Origin: Dryobates pubescens
Lineage: Eukaryota > Chordata > Aves > Piciformes > Picidae
Length of the DNA: 64,000 nucleotides
Direction of reading: 5' to 3'
Assembly: GCF_014839835.1 (NCBI RefSeq)
Contig: NC_071646.1
Location: 5,084,001 to 5,148,000 of the forward strand
Part shown: piece by piece, positions 51,601 through 61,024 of the stretch
Position numbering within the stretch: the stretch's first letter is position 1
How the letters are laid out: every line of letters starts with the position of its first letter
The notes under the pieces: model-generated
What the model was told of the DNA's origin: nothing
The model's database searches: none
Seen by the model: only the letters and a program-made list of their open reading frames with translations
Program-made: the position numbers and the translations under genes

Positions 51601-53815
51601 TGCTGTGTCTCAGCTGCAAAAGTGGTCACTGAAATGTGACATCTGGGATGATTTGCTGTCCCACCTGAGCCCAGGAGAACTCAGAGCTGTATTTCACAGC
51701 CCTCTCCCTCTAGTCCATGGGCAGTGAAGGTGCTTTCCTCTCTCTTTCAGGCTAAGAGTTATATCAAGTCCCTTCCTAAAATCCCCAAGATGGATTTGTC
51801 TGTGCTTTTCCCCAAAGCCAATCCCCAAGGTAAGTCACCTCCAGCATTTCTCAGGAGTTTTCACAGCTGGAAAGAAGCCAGGCTGACCACCAAAGCTCCA
51901 ATATTCTTTCTCCTCTCTCTATGACTCTGATTCTAACAAAGAAGAGCTGCTTGGTTTATCTAAATGCTGCTGCATCACCTGCTTGGCTATAGCCACAACC
52001 TCTGGAAGACAACAGCAGCCAAAATTCTTCTCAACTCTCACACCAAGTGGAGCTAATCCAGGCAACTGTCCTAATCCCATCACACTCCACAACCTTGTCA
52101 TCCTGTCACACAGAATCATAGCTTTGTTTGGGTTGGTAAAGCCCTCTGAGATCATTGAGTCAAACCATCAACCCAATACCACCATGGCCCCAGGTGCCAT
52201 GGCCACACTTTTCTTGAACACCTCCAGGGATGGGGACTCCACCACCTCCCTGGGCAGGCTGTTCCAATCCCTGACCACTCTTGCAGCAAAGAAATTGTTC
52301 CTCTTCTCCAAATTAACCCTCCCCTGGCACAATTTCAGGCCATTTCCTCAACTTTTATCACCTGAGATTAGGGAGAAGAGACCAATCCCTTTCAGAAGGT
52401 CTCCCCTCAGCCTCCTCTTTTCCAGACTAAACAACCCCAGTTCCTTCCCCACTAAATCTAAGGCATCCCAGGTTTTGATGAAGTGCTCCAGTAATTTATT
52501 ACTATTATTTTTAGAGTACAGCTTGATCTTAGCTGTTTGTTGAACACTTGGATCAGCTGACACTTAACAGGCAGCTGAGATGTGCAATTTTCAGGGTAGA
52601 AATTGATCTCCTCCAAGGAGCTCTTTTTTTGAGTAGATGGAGGTGAGAGGGAGCCAAACTCTTCTCAAAGCTGATAGGAAGAAAGCATGAAGCTGTTAAA
52701 ACCAAGGGGGACTGAGGCCCCCAGCCTGGCTGGTATCAGAGTTTCCTGCCTTCCTGTTTACCAGGAGTGTGCAGATTTGTGTAGCTCACTCTTGTTAAGA
52801 CTTTGAGTTGCAGGGGTCAGAGTTGAAAGCAAATGATGAAAACTGTAAAGTATCTTGAATTTGCTCTTGGTGTTCCTGCAGCCCCATCTGTGCAGCAAGG
52901 CTTATTCAGCTCTAGTTTGTTATTTCTGCACAGTTTACACCTCCACTTCTGTCAGAGAGAGCTCCCCAAAGCTGCTGTTGGGTGGACTTTGCATCCCCAC
53001 CAGTGGGAGCTCCATGCTGCCTTGGCCAGCTTGAGGAATCTCTTTCATTTTCAGGTCTGCAGGTGTGGTACTGGAATGATTAGCCCCATCACTTTCAGGG
53101 TTCATGCACAGGATCCCTGTTCTCCATCACACCTTGCTGAGCCCTGCTCCTGTCTTCTCCTACAGCAGTGGACCTGCTTGACAAGATGTTGCAGCTCGAC
53201 GTGGAGAAGCGCCTGACAGCCACCGAGGCCTTGGCTCACCCCTACTTCGACCAGTTCCGAGACGTCGAGGAGGAGACAGAAGCCCAACACTCCTATGATG
53301 ATTCCCTGGAGCATGAAAAGCTTTCAATAGATGAGTGGAGAAGTAAGAAGTTCTCTTTGAAGGTCTTGTCTCTCACAGGCTTTCCTCTCTTGTGTGCGGT
53401 CACCTGCTGCTGACTGCACATCTGCCTTGCCTTGCTCTTGCTTGCAAACATTTAGCAAAGACCCCTCCAGCTCCCCAGGCAGGCTTCTTGTGCCCCTCCA
53501 GCTCCCCAGGCAGGCTTCTTGTGCCCCTCCAGCTCCCCAGGCAGGCTTCTTGTGCCCTCCTGGCTCTTTGGGCAGACACTTTTACCTCTGCCCAAAGAGC
53601 TTTTACTTTCTCTCCCAGCTTGTACCTGCCCTCTCCTCCCCACTGAATCCCTGCTCTCTGCACATGTAACATTCAAACTTTCATCTGTGTCCTCTAAACC
53701 CCCCCATTCATGGTTGCTTTCTCCTCCTTTTCAAGAGCACATTTACAAGGAGATCTTGTCCTTCAGCCCCATTGCACGCAAGGACTCGAAGAAGCGGAGT
53801 GGGATGTCACTATAG
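39562..53815 (+). CDS. MAPK13: p38delta MAP kinase, whole coding region
   Basis: Ser/Thr kinase of the p38 family, activated by dual phosphorylation on TGY. Coding join: 39562-39680, 44307-44436, 45229-45287, 46326-46434, 47432-47461, 48599-48646, 50107-50221, 50518-50589, 51199-51278, 51751-51829, 53166-53342, 53736-53815. This totals 1098 nt, or 365 residues, the human p38delta length. Landmarks: GSGAYGSV loop, Lys54 in VAIKK, gatekeeper Met107 in VMPYM (typical of gamma/delta, not alpha), HRD at 148-150, DFG at 168-170, TGY at 180-182, and delta-specific EEETEAQ and [11 protein letters not shown] tail. Intron phases equal those of MAPK14 5 kb upstream, so the pair is a tandem duplication. 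It resembles p38delta rather than p38gamma in the tail, which lacks the gamma PDZ ligand ETPL. Confidence 0.97.
40280..40674 (+). mobile_element. CR1 LINE 3' fragment
   Basis: GGGGCTGTTCAGCCAGGAGA through CAAACCGTTCTGTGATTCTA, in MAPK13 intron 1. Low divergence from consensus-like copies. Confidence 0.93.
41118..41193. mobile_element. Foldback CR1 3' end
   Basis: A minus-orientation CR1 end (41118-41150) is followed after 9 nt by its own inverted copy. GGAAGGGACCCTCAAAGG (41133-41150) pairs perfectly with 41160-41177, and AGAATGCAT (41118-41126) with 41185-41193. It lies in MAPK13 intron 1. Confidence 0.85.
41255..41435 (+). mobile_element. CR1 LINE 3' end
   Basis: AGGCTGCCCAAGGAGGCTGT through TCATACCATGATTCATTC, just after the foldback element. 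Confidence 0.85.
42655..42690 (+). mobile_element. Tiny CR1 3' end
   Basis: AGGTCTTTTCCAACCTTATT then GATTCTATTAT, in MAPK13 intron 1. Confidence 0.6.
43795..44160 (+). mobile_element. CR1 LINE 3' fragment
   Basis: CTCTGCAGCTCCCTCAAAGG through CAACAGATCTTTGATTCTA, ending about 145 bp before MAPK13 exon 2. It contains a small internal duplication of GATGTGGTGCTGAGGGA. Confidence 0.92.
44307..44436 (+). CDS. MAPK13: MAPK13 exon 2
   Basis: 130 nt encoding [17 protein letters not shown] through KHMQHEN, with ATP-site Lys54. Residue 57 is Cys where human p38delta has Ser; p38gamma has Tyr there, so the site is variable. The acceptor is CACCACAG and the donor GTGAGT. Intron 2 (44437-45228) is half filled by a + strand CR1. 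Confidence 0.97.
44565..44957 (+). mobile_element. CR1 LINE 3' fragment
   Basis: GGAGAAGAGGAGGCTGAGGG through CCTTAATGATTCTATGATTC, in MAPK13 intron 2. Confidence 0.93.
45229..45287 (+). CDS. MAPK13: MAPK13 exon 3
   Basis: 59 nt encoding [19 protein letters not shown] plus part of Phe103. The linker [11 protein letters not shown] differs from human SSLRNFYDF, as expected in this fast-changing stretch. The donor is GTAAGT. The 1.04-kb intron 3 shows no repeat I recognise. Confidence 0.95.
46326..46434 (+). CDS. MAPK13: MAPK13 exon 4
   Basis: 109 nt, one codon shorter than MAPK14 exon 4, encoding [18 protein letters not shown] through YQMLKGLK, with gatekeeper Met107. The donor is GTAGGT. The 997-nt intron 4 has no recognised repeat. 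Confidence 0.96.
47432..47461 (+). CDS. MAPK13: MAPK13 exon 5 (30 nt)
   Basis: Micro-exon encoding [10 protein letters not shown]. The acceptor is TTCTTGCAG and the donor GTAAGT. Intron 5 (47462-48598) contains a head-to-head pair of opposite CR1 copies. Confidence 0.96.
47754..48000 (-). mobile_element. CR1 LINE 3' end (left of inverted pair)
   Basis: ATCACAGAATCATAGAAGGC through CAGTAAAGAACTTCCTCCTA, in MAPK13 intron 5. Confidence 0.92.
48012..48395 (+). mobile_element. CR1 LINE 3' fragment (right of inverted pair)
   Basis: AGGTTGTGTTCAGCCTGGAG through GGTCCTTTCCAACCCATTCT, facing away from the copy at 47754. Confidence 0.92.
48599..48646 (+). CDS. MAPK13: MAPK13 exon 6 (48 nt)
   Basis: Encodes [16 protein letters not shown], with catalytic Asp150, Lys152 and Asn155; Gly154 is the delta/gamma hallmark (Ser in alpha). 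The donor is GTAGGT. Intron 6 (48647-50106) holds a minus and then a plus CR1. Confidence 0.97.
49122..49255 (-). mobile_element. CR1 LINE 3' end
   Basis: CATAGAATCACAGAATGGTT through CAAGGCCCCAGTCCAGCCTG, in MAPK13 intron 6. Confidence 0.92.
49385..49825 (+). mobile_element. CR1 LINE 3' fragment
   Basis: GATGATCAAAGGGCTGGAGC through CATTCTGTGATTCTATGATT, in MAPK13 intron 6. Confidence 0.93.
50107..50221 (+). CDS. MAPK13: MAPK13 exon 7, activation loop
   Basis: 115 nt encoding [17 protein letters not shown] through SWMHYNQT, with DFG and the TGY phosphorylation motif. The acceptor is CCTGCAG and the donor GTGAGC. The 296-nt intron 7 is pyrimidine-rich at its end. Confidence 0.98.
50518..50589 (+). 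CDS. MAPK13: MAPK13 exon 8
   Basis: 72 nt encoding [18 protein letters not shown] through LFKGKD and the first base of Tyr. A U12 donor follows. Intron 8 (50590-51198, 609 nt) carries a 23-bp minisatellite. Confidence 0.97.
50590..50598 (+). promoter_or_regulatory. U12-type 5' splice site of MAPK13 intron 8
   Basis: GTATCCTTT directly after exon 8, identical to MAPK14 and a perfect minor-spliceosome donor. The intron therefore predates the MAPK14/13 duplication. Confidence 0.9.
50831..50968. repeat. 23-bp minisatellite in MAPK13 U12 intron
   Basis: Six tandem 23-bp units with core CCCCCAGGCCCATGGCTG, exact spacing of 23 (ATGG at 50844, 50867, 50890, 50913, 50936, 50959). It lies inside intron 8, which is spliced by the minor spliceosome. 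Each unit has a CCCCCAG acceptor-like end. Confidence 0.95.
51178..51186 (+). promoter_or_regulatory. Putative U12 branch site before MAPK13 exon 9
   Basis: ATCTTTAAC, close to TTCCTTAAC, with branch A about 13 nt from the acceptor TGCCAG. There is no long polypyrimidine tract, as expected for a U12 intron. Confidence 0.75.
51199..51278 (+). CDS. MAPK13: MAPK13 exon 9
   Basis: 80 nt encoding [18 protein letters not shown] through VEKLEDKA. The donor is U2-type GTAAGT. No second, alternative exon 9 is visible in the flanking introns. The 472-nt intron 9 has GGTGGGGACT-like short repeats near 51320-51400. Confidence 0.96.
51751..51829 (+). CDS. MAPK13: MAPK13 exon 10
   Basis: 79 nt encoding [18 protein letters not shown] through LFPKANPQ. 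The acceptor is CTTTCAG and the donor GTAAGT. Intron 10 (51830-53165) contains one 400-bp minus CR1. Confidence 0.96.
52110..52510 (-). mobile_element. CR1 LINE 3' fragment
   Basis: CAGAATCATAGCTTTGTTTG through CTCAGCCTCCTCTTTTCCAG, in MAPK13 intron 10. Confidence 0.92.
53166..53342 (+). CDS. MAPK13: MAPK13 exon 11, docking groove
   Basis: 177 nt, one codon longer than in MAPK14, encoding [18 protein letters not shown] through LSIDEWR. It includes the acidic stretch DVEEETEAQ. The acceptor is CCTACAG and the donor GTAAGA. Intron 11 (53343-53735) carries three copies of a 31-bp repeat and a 14-bp hairpin. Confidence 0.97.
53462..53554. repeat. 31-bp tandem repeat in MAPK13 intron 11
   Basis: Three exact 31-bp copies starting CCCCTCCAGCTCCCCAGG at 53462, 53493 and 53524. 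Identity between copies suggests recent expansion. Confidence 0.95.
53563..53600. repeat. 14-bp perfect inverted repeat
   Basis: GCTCTTTGGGCAGA at 53563-53576 pairs exactly with TCTGCCCAAAGAGC at 53587-53600 across a 10-nt loop. It lies just after the 31-bp repeats in MAPK13 intron 11. Confidence 0.9.
53736..53815 (+). CDS. MAPK13: MAPK13 exon 12, C-terminus and stop
   Basis: Encodes [17 protein letters not shown] then SKKRSGMSL, with stop TAG at 53813-53815. Human ends SRRRSGMKL. The acceptor TTTTCAAG is unusual (AAG) but is the one that keeps the frame and the HIYKE motif. Confidence 0.95.
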
Positions 53816-54009
53816 TGGCTGCTGTGGCTGTGGCTGGGATGGATTTGCTGCTCCTGACTGGATTCACTCCACACTGCCTCTCTGGTGGCCATGGTTTGGC
53901 CTGAGGGACTTCTCTGTGTGCCTGCCTGCACAAGGGTGACACCATGCTGTGGGCATTGGACTTTGTTCTGCCAAAGGGGGAAGAACCCCAAACAGTTTTC
54001 AGTGCAAAA

Positions 54010-54015
54010 GATAAA
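54010..54015 (+). terminator. Weak candidate poly(A) signal of MAPK13
   Basis: GATAAA, a known rare variant, about 195 bp after the stop and about 60 bp before a CR1 tail. I found no AATAAA or ATTAAA in the roughly 1 kb after the stop. The real site may be this one or another variant farther on. Confidence 0.3.
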
Positions 54016-54071
54016 GATGTTGTTGAAACTTCAAGGGGGAGAACCTGACCTCCTGTTGCTTTTATTCAATA

Positions 54072-54333
54072 TTCGTGGATACAAACTCCAGCACAGGAGG
54101 TTCCACCTCAACATGAGGAGGAACTTCTTCACTGTGAGGGGTCACAGAGCACTGGAACAGGCTCCCCAGAGAGGTTGTGGAGTCTCCTTCTCTGGAGATT
54201 TTTGAGACCCATCTGGATGTGTTCCTGTGTGACCTGTGCTGGATTCTATGGTCCTGCTCTGGCAGGGGGGTTGGACTGGATGATCTCCAGAGGTCCCCTC
54301 CAGCCCCTAACATCCTGTGAGCCTGTGATTCCC
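54072..54333 (+). mobile_element. CR1 LINE 3' end after MAPK13
   Basis: AGGAGGTTCCACCTCAACAT through CTGTGAGCCTGTGATTCC, about 260 bp after the MAPK13 stop. Confidence 0.9.
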
Positions 54334-54751
54334 CTTGAGAGAGCAGAAGATTCATTGCTGCTTTCTCCTTACTCTTTCCAAGCACAGGGTTTAAAACTTT
54401 AATTATGGATAAGGTAAACAAAAGGTTAAACTGACTGGGAAGTGACTCTCAGGCAAAAATAAGTAATAGTGAAATTCAGCATAACAAGGCTTGATCCAAT
54501 CCAGCTTTGAGTGTGACTCCCCTCCCTGAGCAGTCCAGGAGCCTCCAGCAGGAAGGCTGCTGGGATGGTGTTGGCTCCAGGGCACTACAGGAATCCAGTT
54601 GATTGTGGGATCAGTTAGAGTTCAGAGCAGCTCCAAATTCTTAACTCCCTGCTGGGGCTCTTCCCTTTCTGGACAGCTGCTGCCATCTCTCCTTTTGCTC
54701 TGCTTATTTCATTCTCTGGTTTGTGATCAGTGCTGTCTCCTTGTTAGTGCC

Positions 54752-55170
54752 AACACAGAATCCCAGCATGGTTGGGGTTGGAAGGGACCTCTGGACATCG
54801 CCCAGTCTAACCCTCCTGCTCCAGCAGGGCACCCACAGCAGCTTACCCAGGGTCACAATGGCCAGGGGGGCTTGGAAGCTCTCCAGAGAAGGAGACTCCA
54901 CAACCTCTCTGGGCAGCCTGCTCCAGGCCTCCAGCACCCTCACACCAAATAAGTTTCTCCTCCTGGTCAGGTGGAACCTCCTGGGTTCCAGTTTGTGCTC
55001 ATTGCCCCTTGTCCTGTCCTTGGGCACCACCACAAAGAGTCTGGCCCCAGCCTCTTGCCCCCCACCCTTTATCTCTTGCTGAGCATTGCTCAGATCCCCT
55101 CTGGGGCTGCTCTTCTCCAGGCTCTCAGCCCCAGGACTCTCAGCCTTTGCTCCTTACAGAGATGCTCCAG
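54752..55170 (-). mobile_element. CR1 LINE 3' fragment
   Basis: CAACACAGAATCCCAGCATG through TGCTCTTCTCCAGGCTCTCA. Confidence 0.93.
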
Positions 55171-55447
55171 GGAGCATCCTGGGAATTCCAGGCTGTTTCC
55201 CACAGGGCTAGGCCAGGTATCCCAGGGAGCTGGGTTATTGTCTAACAGTGCTGCTGCTCTTCCTTTCTGCTCAGCCTGCTTTCCCCAATGGTTCTCTCTT
55301 TACCACCCTTATCTCTCACCAAACAGCCTCCCTGGAGTCACCCAGCCTGCTCCCAGCTGCCTTTATCTTAGTGGGGCCAGCACTTCCTTACACAGCCCAG
55401 TGCTGTGACCTCCTGTTCTCATTCCTCTGCCTCGTGGGAACAGTTGC

Positions 55448-55540
55448 ACACAATCCCAGCACGATGGGGGTTGGAAAGGACCTCTGGAGATCATCCAGTC
55501 CAACCCCCCTGCTAAAAAAAAAACAGTTAAAGCAGGAATC
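55448..55540 (-). mobile_element. Short CR1 3' end
   Basis: CACAATCCCAGCACGATGGG through CCAACCCCCCTGCT, then an A run. Confidence 0.85.
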
Positions 55541-56029
55541 CTCTTCTGCCTCTGCTACTCTTTACAAGTTGCTCACTTCTCAACATGAAGAGACATTTCA
55601 ACTGACCACTTGCAAAACAGTCAGTCTTGAGGCTCAACTCCCTGAGTAACTAAAACCCTGTTCATATCTTGAGGGGACAAAAAGGCAAAAAGTCTCCTGC
55701 ATGAGCAGTCCAGCATTGCCAGAAAGAGGAAGGCAATAATTCACCTCAGTGAGCCCAGAAAATAAGCTCAGATCTATCAGTTCCTTGGTATCATCTTGGC
55801 TCAGGCAGTCAGCATTGTTATAAAATGCATCTGAGGTTATTGTGGAAAATGGAACATCTCTAACCCTCCACAGCCTGGAAATGTCCTTGTGAACAAGAGC
55901 TCCACAGATCCTCTTTACTGCTCTGTCACTGAGGTTTTGCATTTCTTATTTGCCTATTCAGCCTTTAATTCACTCACTTACTTGGTGAGGAATTCTTGAC
56001 AGCTACAAGAAATTGAGAAGATGAGAAAT

Positions 56030-56600
56030 GAGCCAGTGTGTGGCCAAGAAGGTCAGCAGCAGCCTGGCTTGGGTCAGCAGTAGTGTGACAAGCAAGACTA
56101 AAGCAGTGGTTGTTCCCCTGTACTGGTAAGGCCACACCTTGAGTACCGAGTTCAGTTTTGGGCCCCCCACTCCAGGGAGGACATTGAGGTGCTGAAGCAG
56201 GTCCAGAGAAGGGCAATGAAGCTGGGAGAATGTCTGGAGGACAGGGCTGGGGAGAGGCAGCTGAGGGACCTGGGGTTGTTCTGCCTGGAGAAAAGGAGGC
56301 TGAGAGCAGACCTGGCTCTCTGCAGCTCCCTGAAAGGAGGTTGGAATCTCTGAGAAAATTCAGGCAACTTGCCTGCATTTAAAGAAGAAATGTTTGACAC
56401 TAAGAGTGGTGAGGTCCTGGCCCAGGTTGCCCAGGGAGGTGGGAGATGGCCTATCCCTGGCACCATCCCAGGTCAGGTTGTTTGGGGCTCTGAGCAACCT
56501 GTTCTAGTTGCAGATGTTCCTGCTGACTGCAGGGGGTTGGACTGGATGAGCTTTAAAGGTCTCTTCAGACCCAAACCAATCTGGGATGCTCTGATTTAAT
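56030..56600 (+). mobile_element. CR1 fragment with end of ORF2
   Basis: GTGGCCAAGAAGGTCAGCAG (ORF2 tail), GGTCCAGAGAAGGGCAATGA, through GGGGTTGGACTGGATGAGCT. Confidence 0.92.
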
Positions 56601-57124
56601 TGCTTTGGGAAGGTGTTCAGCTAGCATGGAGGCACAAGGGGTATGATGTGGGAGGTTGTTTTATGAACACAGACCAAGCAGGCAGTCATCAGGATCGCCC
56701 CTCCAGGGAAAGTTTGTTCCATCCTTTGGTTCTGTAATATGCTAAATCATTCCAATGTAAAAGTGTGGTTTGATCTTTAAGGTTATTGGATGTACTGGAG
56801 GTCCTCTGGCATCATCTGACACCTGGCAATTTTTGATGTGTACACATCAGAATGTCCCAGGCCACCAGTGGAGTACAGAGGTATTTGTTAGAAATGTTAT
56901 TACAGAGGAGAGAAGGAAAATAATTACAGGAACAAAGTTCATGGTGTCTGAAAGTGACTCTGGTGTCATCACATCAGCATCTGCAGGCTCTTGCCTTGGT
57001 CTGTTTGGGGCTCATAACAGCATCTAAACACTCCTGCTTCAGAAACCAGGTGTAACTTAGCCCCTGGGCAGCAAATGTGGCAGAGCAGGATGTGAGGAGA
57101 AGGGAGACTCTGAGCTGGTTTCCC

Positions 57125-57625
57125 TTATAGCTCATCCAGTGCAACCCCCTGCACTCAGCAGGGACATCTCCAACCAGAGCAGGCTGCTCACAGCCCCAGC
57201 CAACCTGACCTGCAGTGGTGCCAGGCATGGGGCAGCTCCCAGCTCTCTGGGCAGCCTGTGCCAGGCTCTCCCTACCCTCGTTGTCAAAGATTTCTCCCTT
57301 CTCTCCAGCCTGAATCTGCCTCTTTTAGTTCCAAACCATCACCCCTTGTCCTGTCCAAACAGATCCTGATCAAAAGTCTGTCCCCAGCTTTCTGATTGTC
57401 CCTTGAAGCACCGAACAGCCACCAAAAGGTGTTCCTGGAGCCTTCTCCAAGCTGAACAACTTCAACTCTCTCAGCCTGGCCTCCCAGCAGAGGGCTTCCA
57501 GCCCTCCCAGCATTGCTGTGGTCTCCTGTGGCCCCACTCCACCAGGTCCCTGTCTGTGCTGAGGACTCCAGAGCTGCCCCAGCACTGCAGGGGGGGCTCA
57601 GCAGAGTGCATCAGGACAGACTCAC
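57125..57625 (-). mobile_element. CR1 LINE fragment, diverged
   Basis: CATCCAGTGCAACCCCCTGC through CCCTTGTCCTGTCCAAACAG and beyond; right edge approximate. Confidence 0.8.
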
Positions 57626-57858
57626 CTGGGGCTCACGCTGGTCCTCCCAGGTCCTTTTCTGTTCACTGCTGGCACTGCTCAGACCCACCCTGCAATCCCA
57701 AGGTGTGGCTGCAGCTCATGCAAGAGTTCCTGAACTGACTTGAAGCGACCAAGCTTAGTATTTATAGCTCAGTAAAGCAGGGAGGAGCTCAGCACAAATT
57801 AGTCTGAATATTTACTCAGGACCTTCTAGAAGTTTTTCAGCCTCTACTGCATGTGATG

Positions 57859-57945
57859 TAACCTGCAGCCCCATGGTTTGTTGACACCCTCACCAGATCT
57901 GGGTACCTGCAGCCCCATGGTTTATTGACACCCTGACCTGATAGT
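57859..57945. repeat. Duplicated ~45-bp segment
   Basis: CCTGCAGCCCCATGGTTT and the following GTTGACACCCT recur after 45 bp with a single T/A change. The two copies lie in gene-free DNA. Confidence 0.85.
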
Positions 57946-59194
57946 TCAGTGCTAGACAGGTACAACTGTTAGTTGTGACACCACCTTTGGACTGCAGCAC
58001 AACTGCCTTTGGAATTGGCATCTTCTTCCGTGTTATGGTTGGTCAGGTTCAGCTGGTCACTCCAAAGTCCATCCTGAGGTACATGTGCCACCAGAGAAGT
58101 GTCCTCTGTGTGCAAGAGCTCAGAGCATGCAGACCCCAGGGCTACAGAAAAGCATTTGTGGAGAACACAGCTGAAGTCAGCAACACAGGCAGTGCTTCTT
58201 GACTCTCCACCCCATCTGGAGCTGCTGAGTCATCTTGGGTTGGTTTGGTTTGGCTTCCAGTGCTCTCTCATTCTCTGCTTTGCCTCAAGTGACATCCTGC
58301 TTTGCTGTGCAGACCTCAGCTAAGGGACAACTGCAGCGTTCCCAGAATTTTCTGAGCTCTCCTCTGGGAAAGGGAGAAGGTGATGTTGTGTTTGTTGGCT
58401 GTCTCCCTGCTGCAGCTCTCTGTGTGGTGCTTGGGACAGCCCCCCGGTGACTGCAGCTGTTTGATATGGTGATGTTGATGTCACCCCCAGCAGCTGCTCC
58501 ATGCTGATGAGACTTGGTTTCTCCTGGCTCATATCTCTCTGGGCCATGCACATGCCCTTTGCCTCACTCTGCTCTTAGAGAGGGGCAGCGAGCACACAAC
58601 AGTTGTGATGTTCCCTCCGTTCCCTTGAGCTTCAATGGTTTTGTTATGAGAGACTCTAAAGAGCTGGGCTGGAGGACATGCAGTGGTGTCCTGCTGACTC
58701 TGTCTTGAACCCCAGCTTGATGAGAATGAGAGGCCTTTTTTCTTCTAAAGTGTGAGACAAGTGCCTTTCCAAGTGGAAGGGAGAAGTCCTGCATTGATGA
58801 TTTGGCTGCCATGGCCCCTGTGTGACATTTAACTGAGGGCAGACAGGAGCTTGCTGCAGCTGCCATAAACATCTCTGATTGCTGCCTAAGCCCTGGTGAG
58901 ATGAGGTTTGGTGGTTAGCAGACGGGACATCATCCAGGTGAGTGTGTGTGAATGCCCAGGGAGGTGTCTCAGGATGAGTGTGGGTGAGGCAGGCTGGCCC
59001 CCTGACTGTGCTGTGGACAGAGAGAGGCAGAAAAGAGTCTTAAAAGCTCCCTCTTCTAGAGGAAAAAAGAAAAGGTCTCTATGAGACCTTAGGAGGACAG
59101 AGCTTGCTTTCAGGAGGTCATTTGTTAAGAACCCAGTCAGAACTGATTTAAAATGGGAATTTAGGGTGTGATTTCTCAACTGTCTTGCCCCTAG

Positions 59195-59655
59195 AATTCA
59201 TAGACTCCTAGAATGGGTTGGGCTGGAAGGGACCTTAAAATTACCCAGCTCAAACCCCCCTGCCAAGGGCAGGGACACCTCCCACCCGCCCAGGTTGCTC
59301 AAGGCCTCATCCAGCCTGGCCTTGAATGCCTCCAGGGAGGGGACATCCACAGCCTCCCTGGGAAACCTCTTCCAGTGTCTCCCCACCCTCACTCTAAAGA
59401 ATTTCTTCCTCATCTCCAGTCTCAGTCCTCTTCCAGCTTGAAGCCATTTCCCCTTGTCCTGTCCCTCCCAGCCCTTGTCAAAAGTCCCTCCCCTGCTCTC
59501 CCACAGCCTCTTCAGGTACTGGAGGGCTGCTCTAAAGCCTCCTCGGAGCCTTCTCTTCTCCAGGCTGAGCAGCCCCAGCTCCCACACTGTCCCCACAGGG
59601 GAGGTTCTCAGCCATCTGATCATCTTCATGGCTTCCTTTGGACTTGCTCCAGATC
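59195..59655 (-). mobile_element. CR1 LINE 3' fragment
   Basis: ATTCATAGACTCCTAGAATG through TCAGCCATCTGATCATCTTC. Confidence 0.93.
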
Positions 59656-60377
59656 ATCTATGCCATCATGACAGCTGGGGAAGAAACCTCTTTAGGATAA
59701 AGCAATGTACTGAGCAGTCCCCTGGTAGCTGAAAAGGATCCTCCAGAGTATTAAGGAATAACCTGGGATGCCCTTGGGGAATCATCTGACAAGCACAGCA
59801 AAGCCACTGGGGACTTCTGAAAGGAAGGAGTGTGAAAAGAAGTGAACAGGACTGAGTGGGGTGGGTAGGCTTTACTGCTAGCACTGCTCCCGTTGGGGAC
59901 AGCACATGAAACCTCTTCAGCATCAATTCTTCTGCTGAACATCCTTCCACAAAATATTTAGTGTTCCAGGGCTGGGTGTTTGGATTGGTTTTCCCTTTGG
60001 AGTGCTTGCACTGAACGCTCTCCAATTGCAAGAGCAACCTCTGCAGCTGCTGCGTGGGCTCCACGCTCTGCTCTCATTCATTCACCCACCTGACCCCATC
60101 CAGTGACACCACCCTCTCCACATCCCAAACACTTCCTTCTGCAGTTCCCAGTATCCTGATGAATGTGGGGAGCTGGTGCTCTGCAAGCCCAGGAAACTTG
60201 GAGGAAGGCATGGGTTTGTTTTGGTGGCATGCACCAGCCAGGAACTCAAAATAGACAGCAGCAAGTGTAGCAGGTTGGTAGCAGACAGTGTCTGTGTGTA
60301 AGGAGCAAGCGTCACAGCGCTCCTATGGCATCTGAGGACAGCCCTGTGAAGAGCAAAGGAGCTCCTGAGAACCTGAG

Positions 60378-60630
60378 GATCACAGAAATGTTTAGGCTGA
60401 AAAGACCTTCAGGGCCATCAAGTCCAGCTGCCAGTCCAACACTACCACGTCCACTGATAAACCATGGTCCTCAGTACCACATCTCCATGGCTTTGAAACC
60501 CCTCCAGGAATAGGAACTCCATCCCTGCCCTGGGCAGCCTGCTGCAGGGCTTTGGGGAAGAAACTGTCCCTTGTGTCCAACCTAAACCTCCTCTGGTGTC
60601 ACTCGAAGCTCTTCCCTCTCATCTCACTGC
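60378..60630 (-). mobile_element. CR1 LINE 3' end, diverged
   Basis: GATCACAGAAATGTTTAGGC through CCTAAACCTCCTCTGGTGTC. Confidence 0.85.
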
Positions 60631-60689
60631 ATGTTCCATGGGAGAAGAGAATGATCCCCACCTGGCTTCCCTCCTTTCAGGGGCTGTAG

Positions 60690-60822
60690 AGGCAGGTCTC
60701 CCCACCCCTGGAGGTGTTTGAAAGCCAGAGATGTGGTGCTGAGGGGGACAGTTTAGGACCAGTCTTGATAGAGCTAGCAGTTGGACTTCATCTTAAAGGG
60801 CTTTCCCAACCAAATCTATCAA
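60690..60822 (+). mobile_element. CR1 LINE 3' end
   Basis: CCCACCCCTGGAGGTGTTTG through GGGCTTTCCCAACCAAATCT, opposite to the copy just before it. Confidence 0.85.
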
Positions 60823-61024
60823 ATTTTTATCCTTTATGGGTAAGGCTGTGCTGGGTTTGTGGGGCTTAGGTGAGATCCTGTGCAAATCAGTGACAATGTT
60901 GGGATCTTTAATTATTGTTTTAGGTTATTATTTTCTGAATGATTGTAGGCTGCTCTTCATGCAGGACAGGACCAGAAGAGGCTATTTGTTATTTATTGAG
61001 TTCTGCTATGGTAACAGGAGATGA

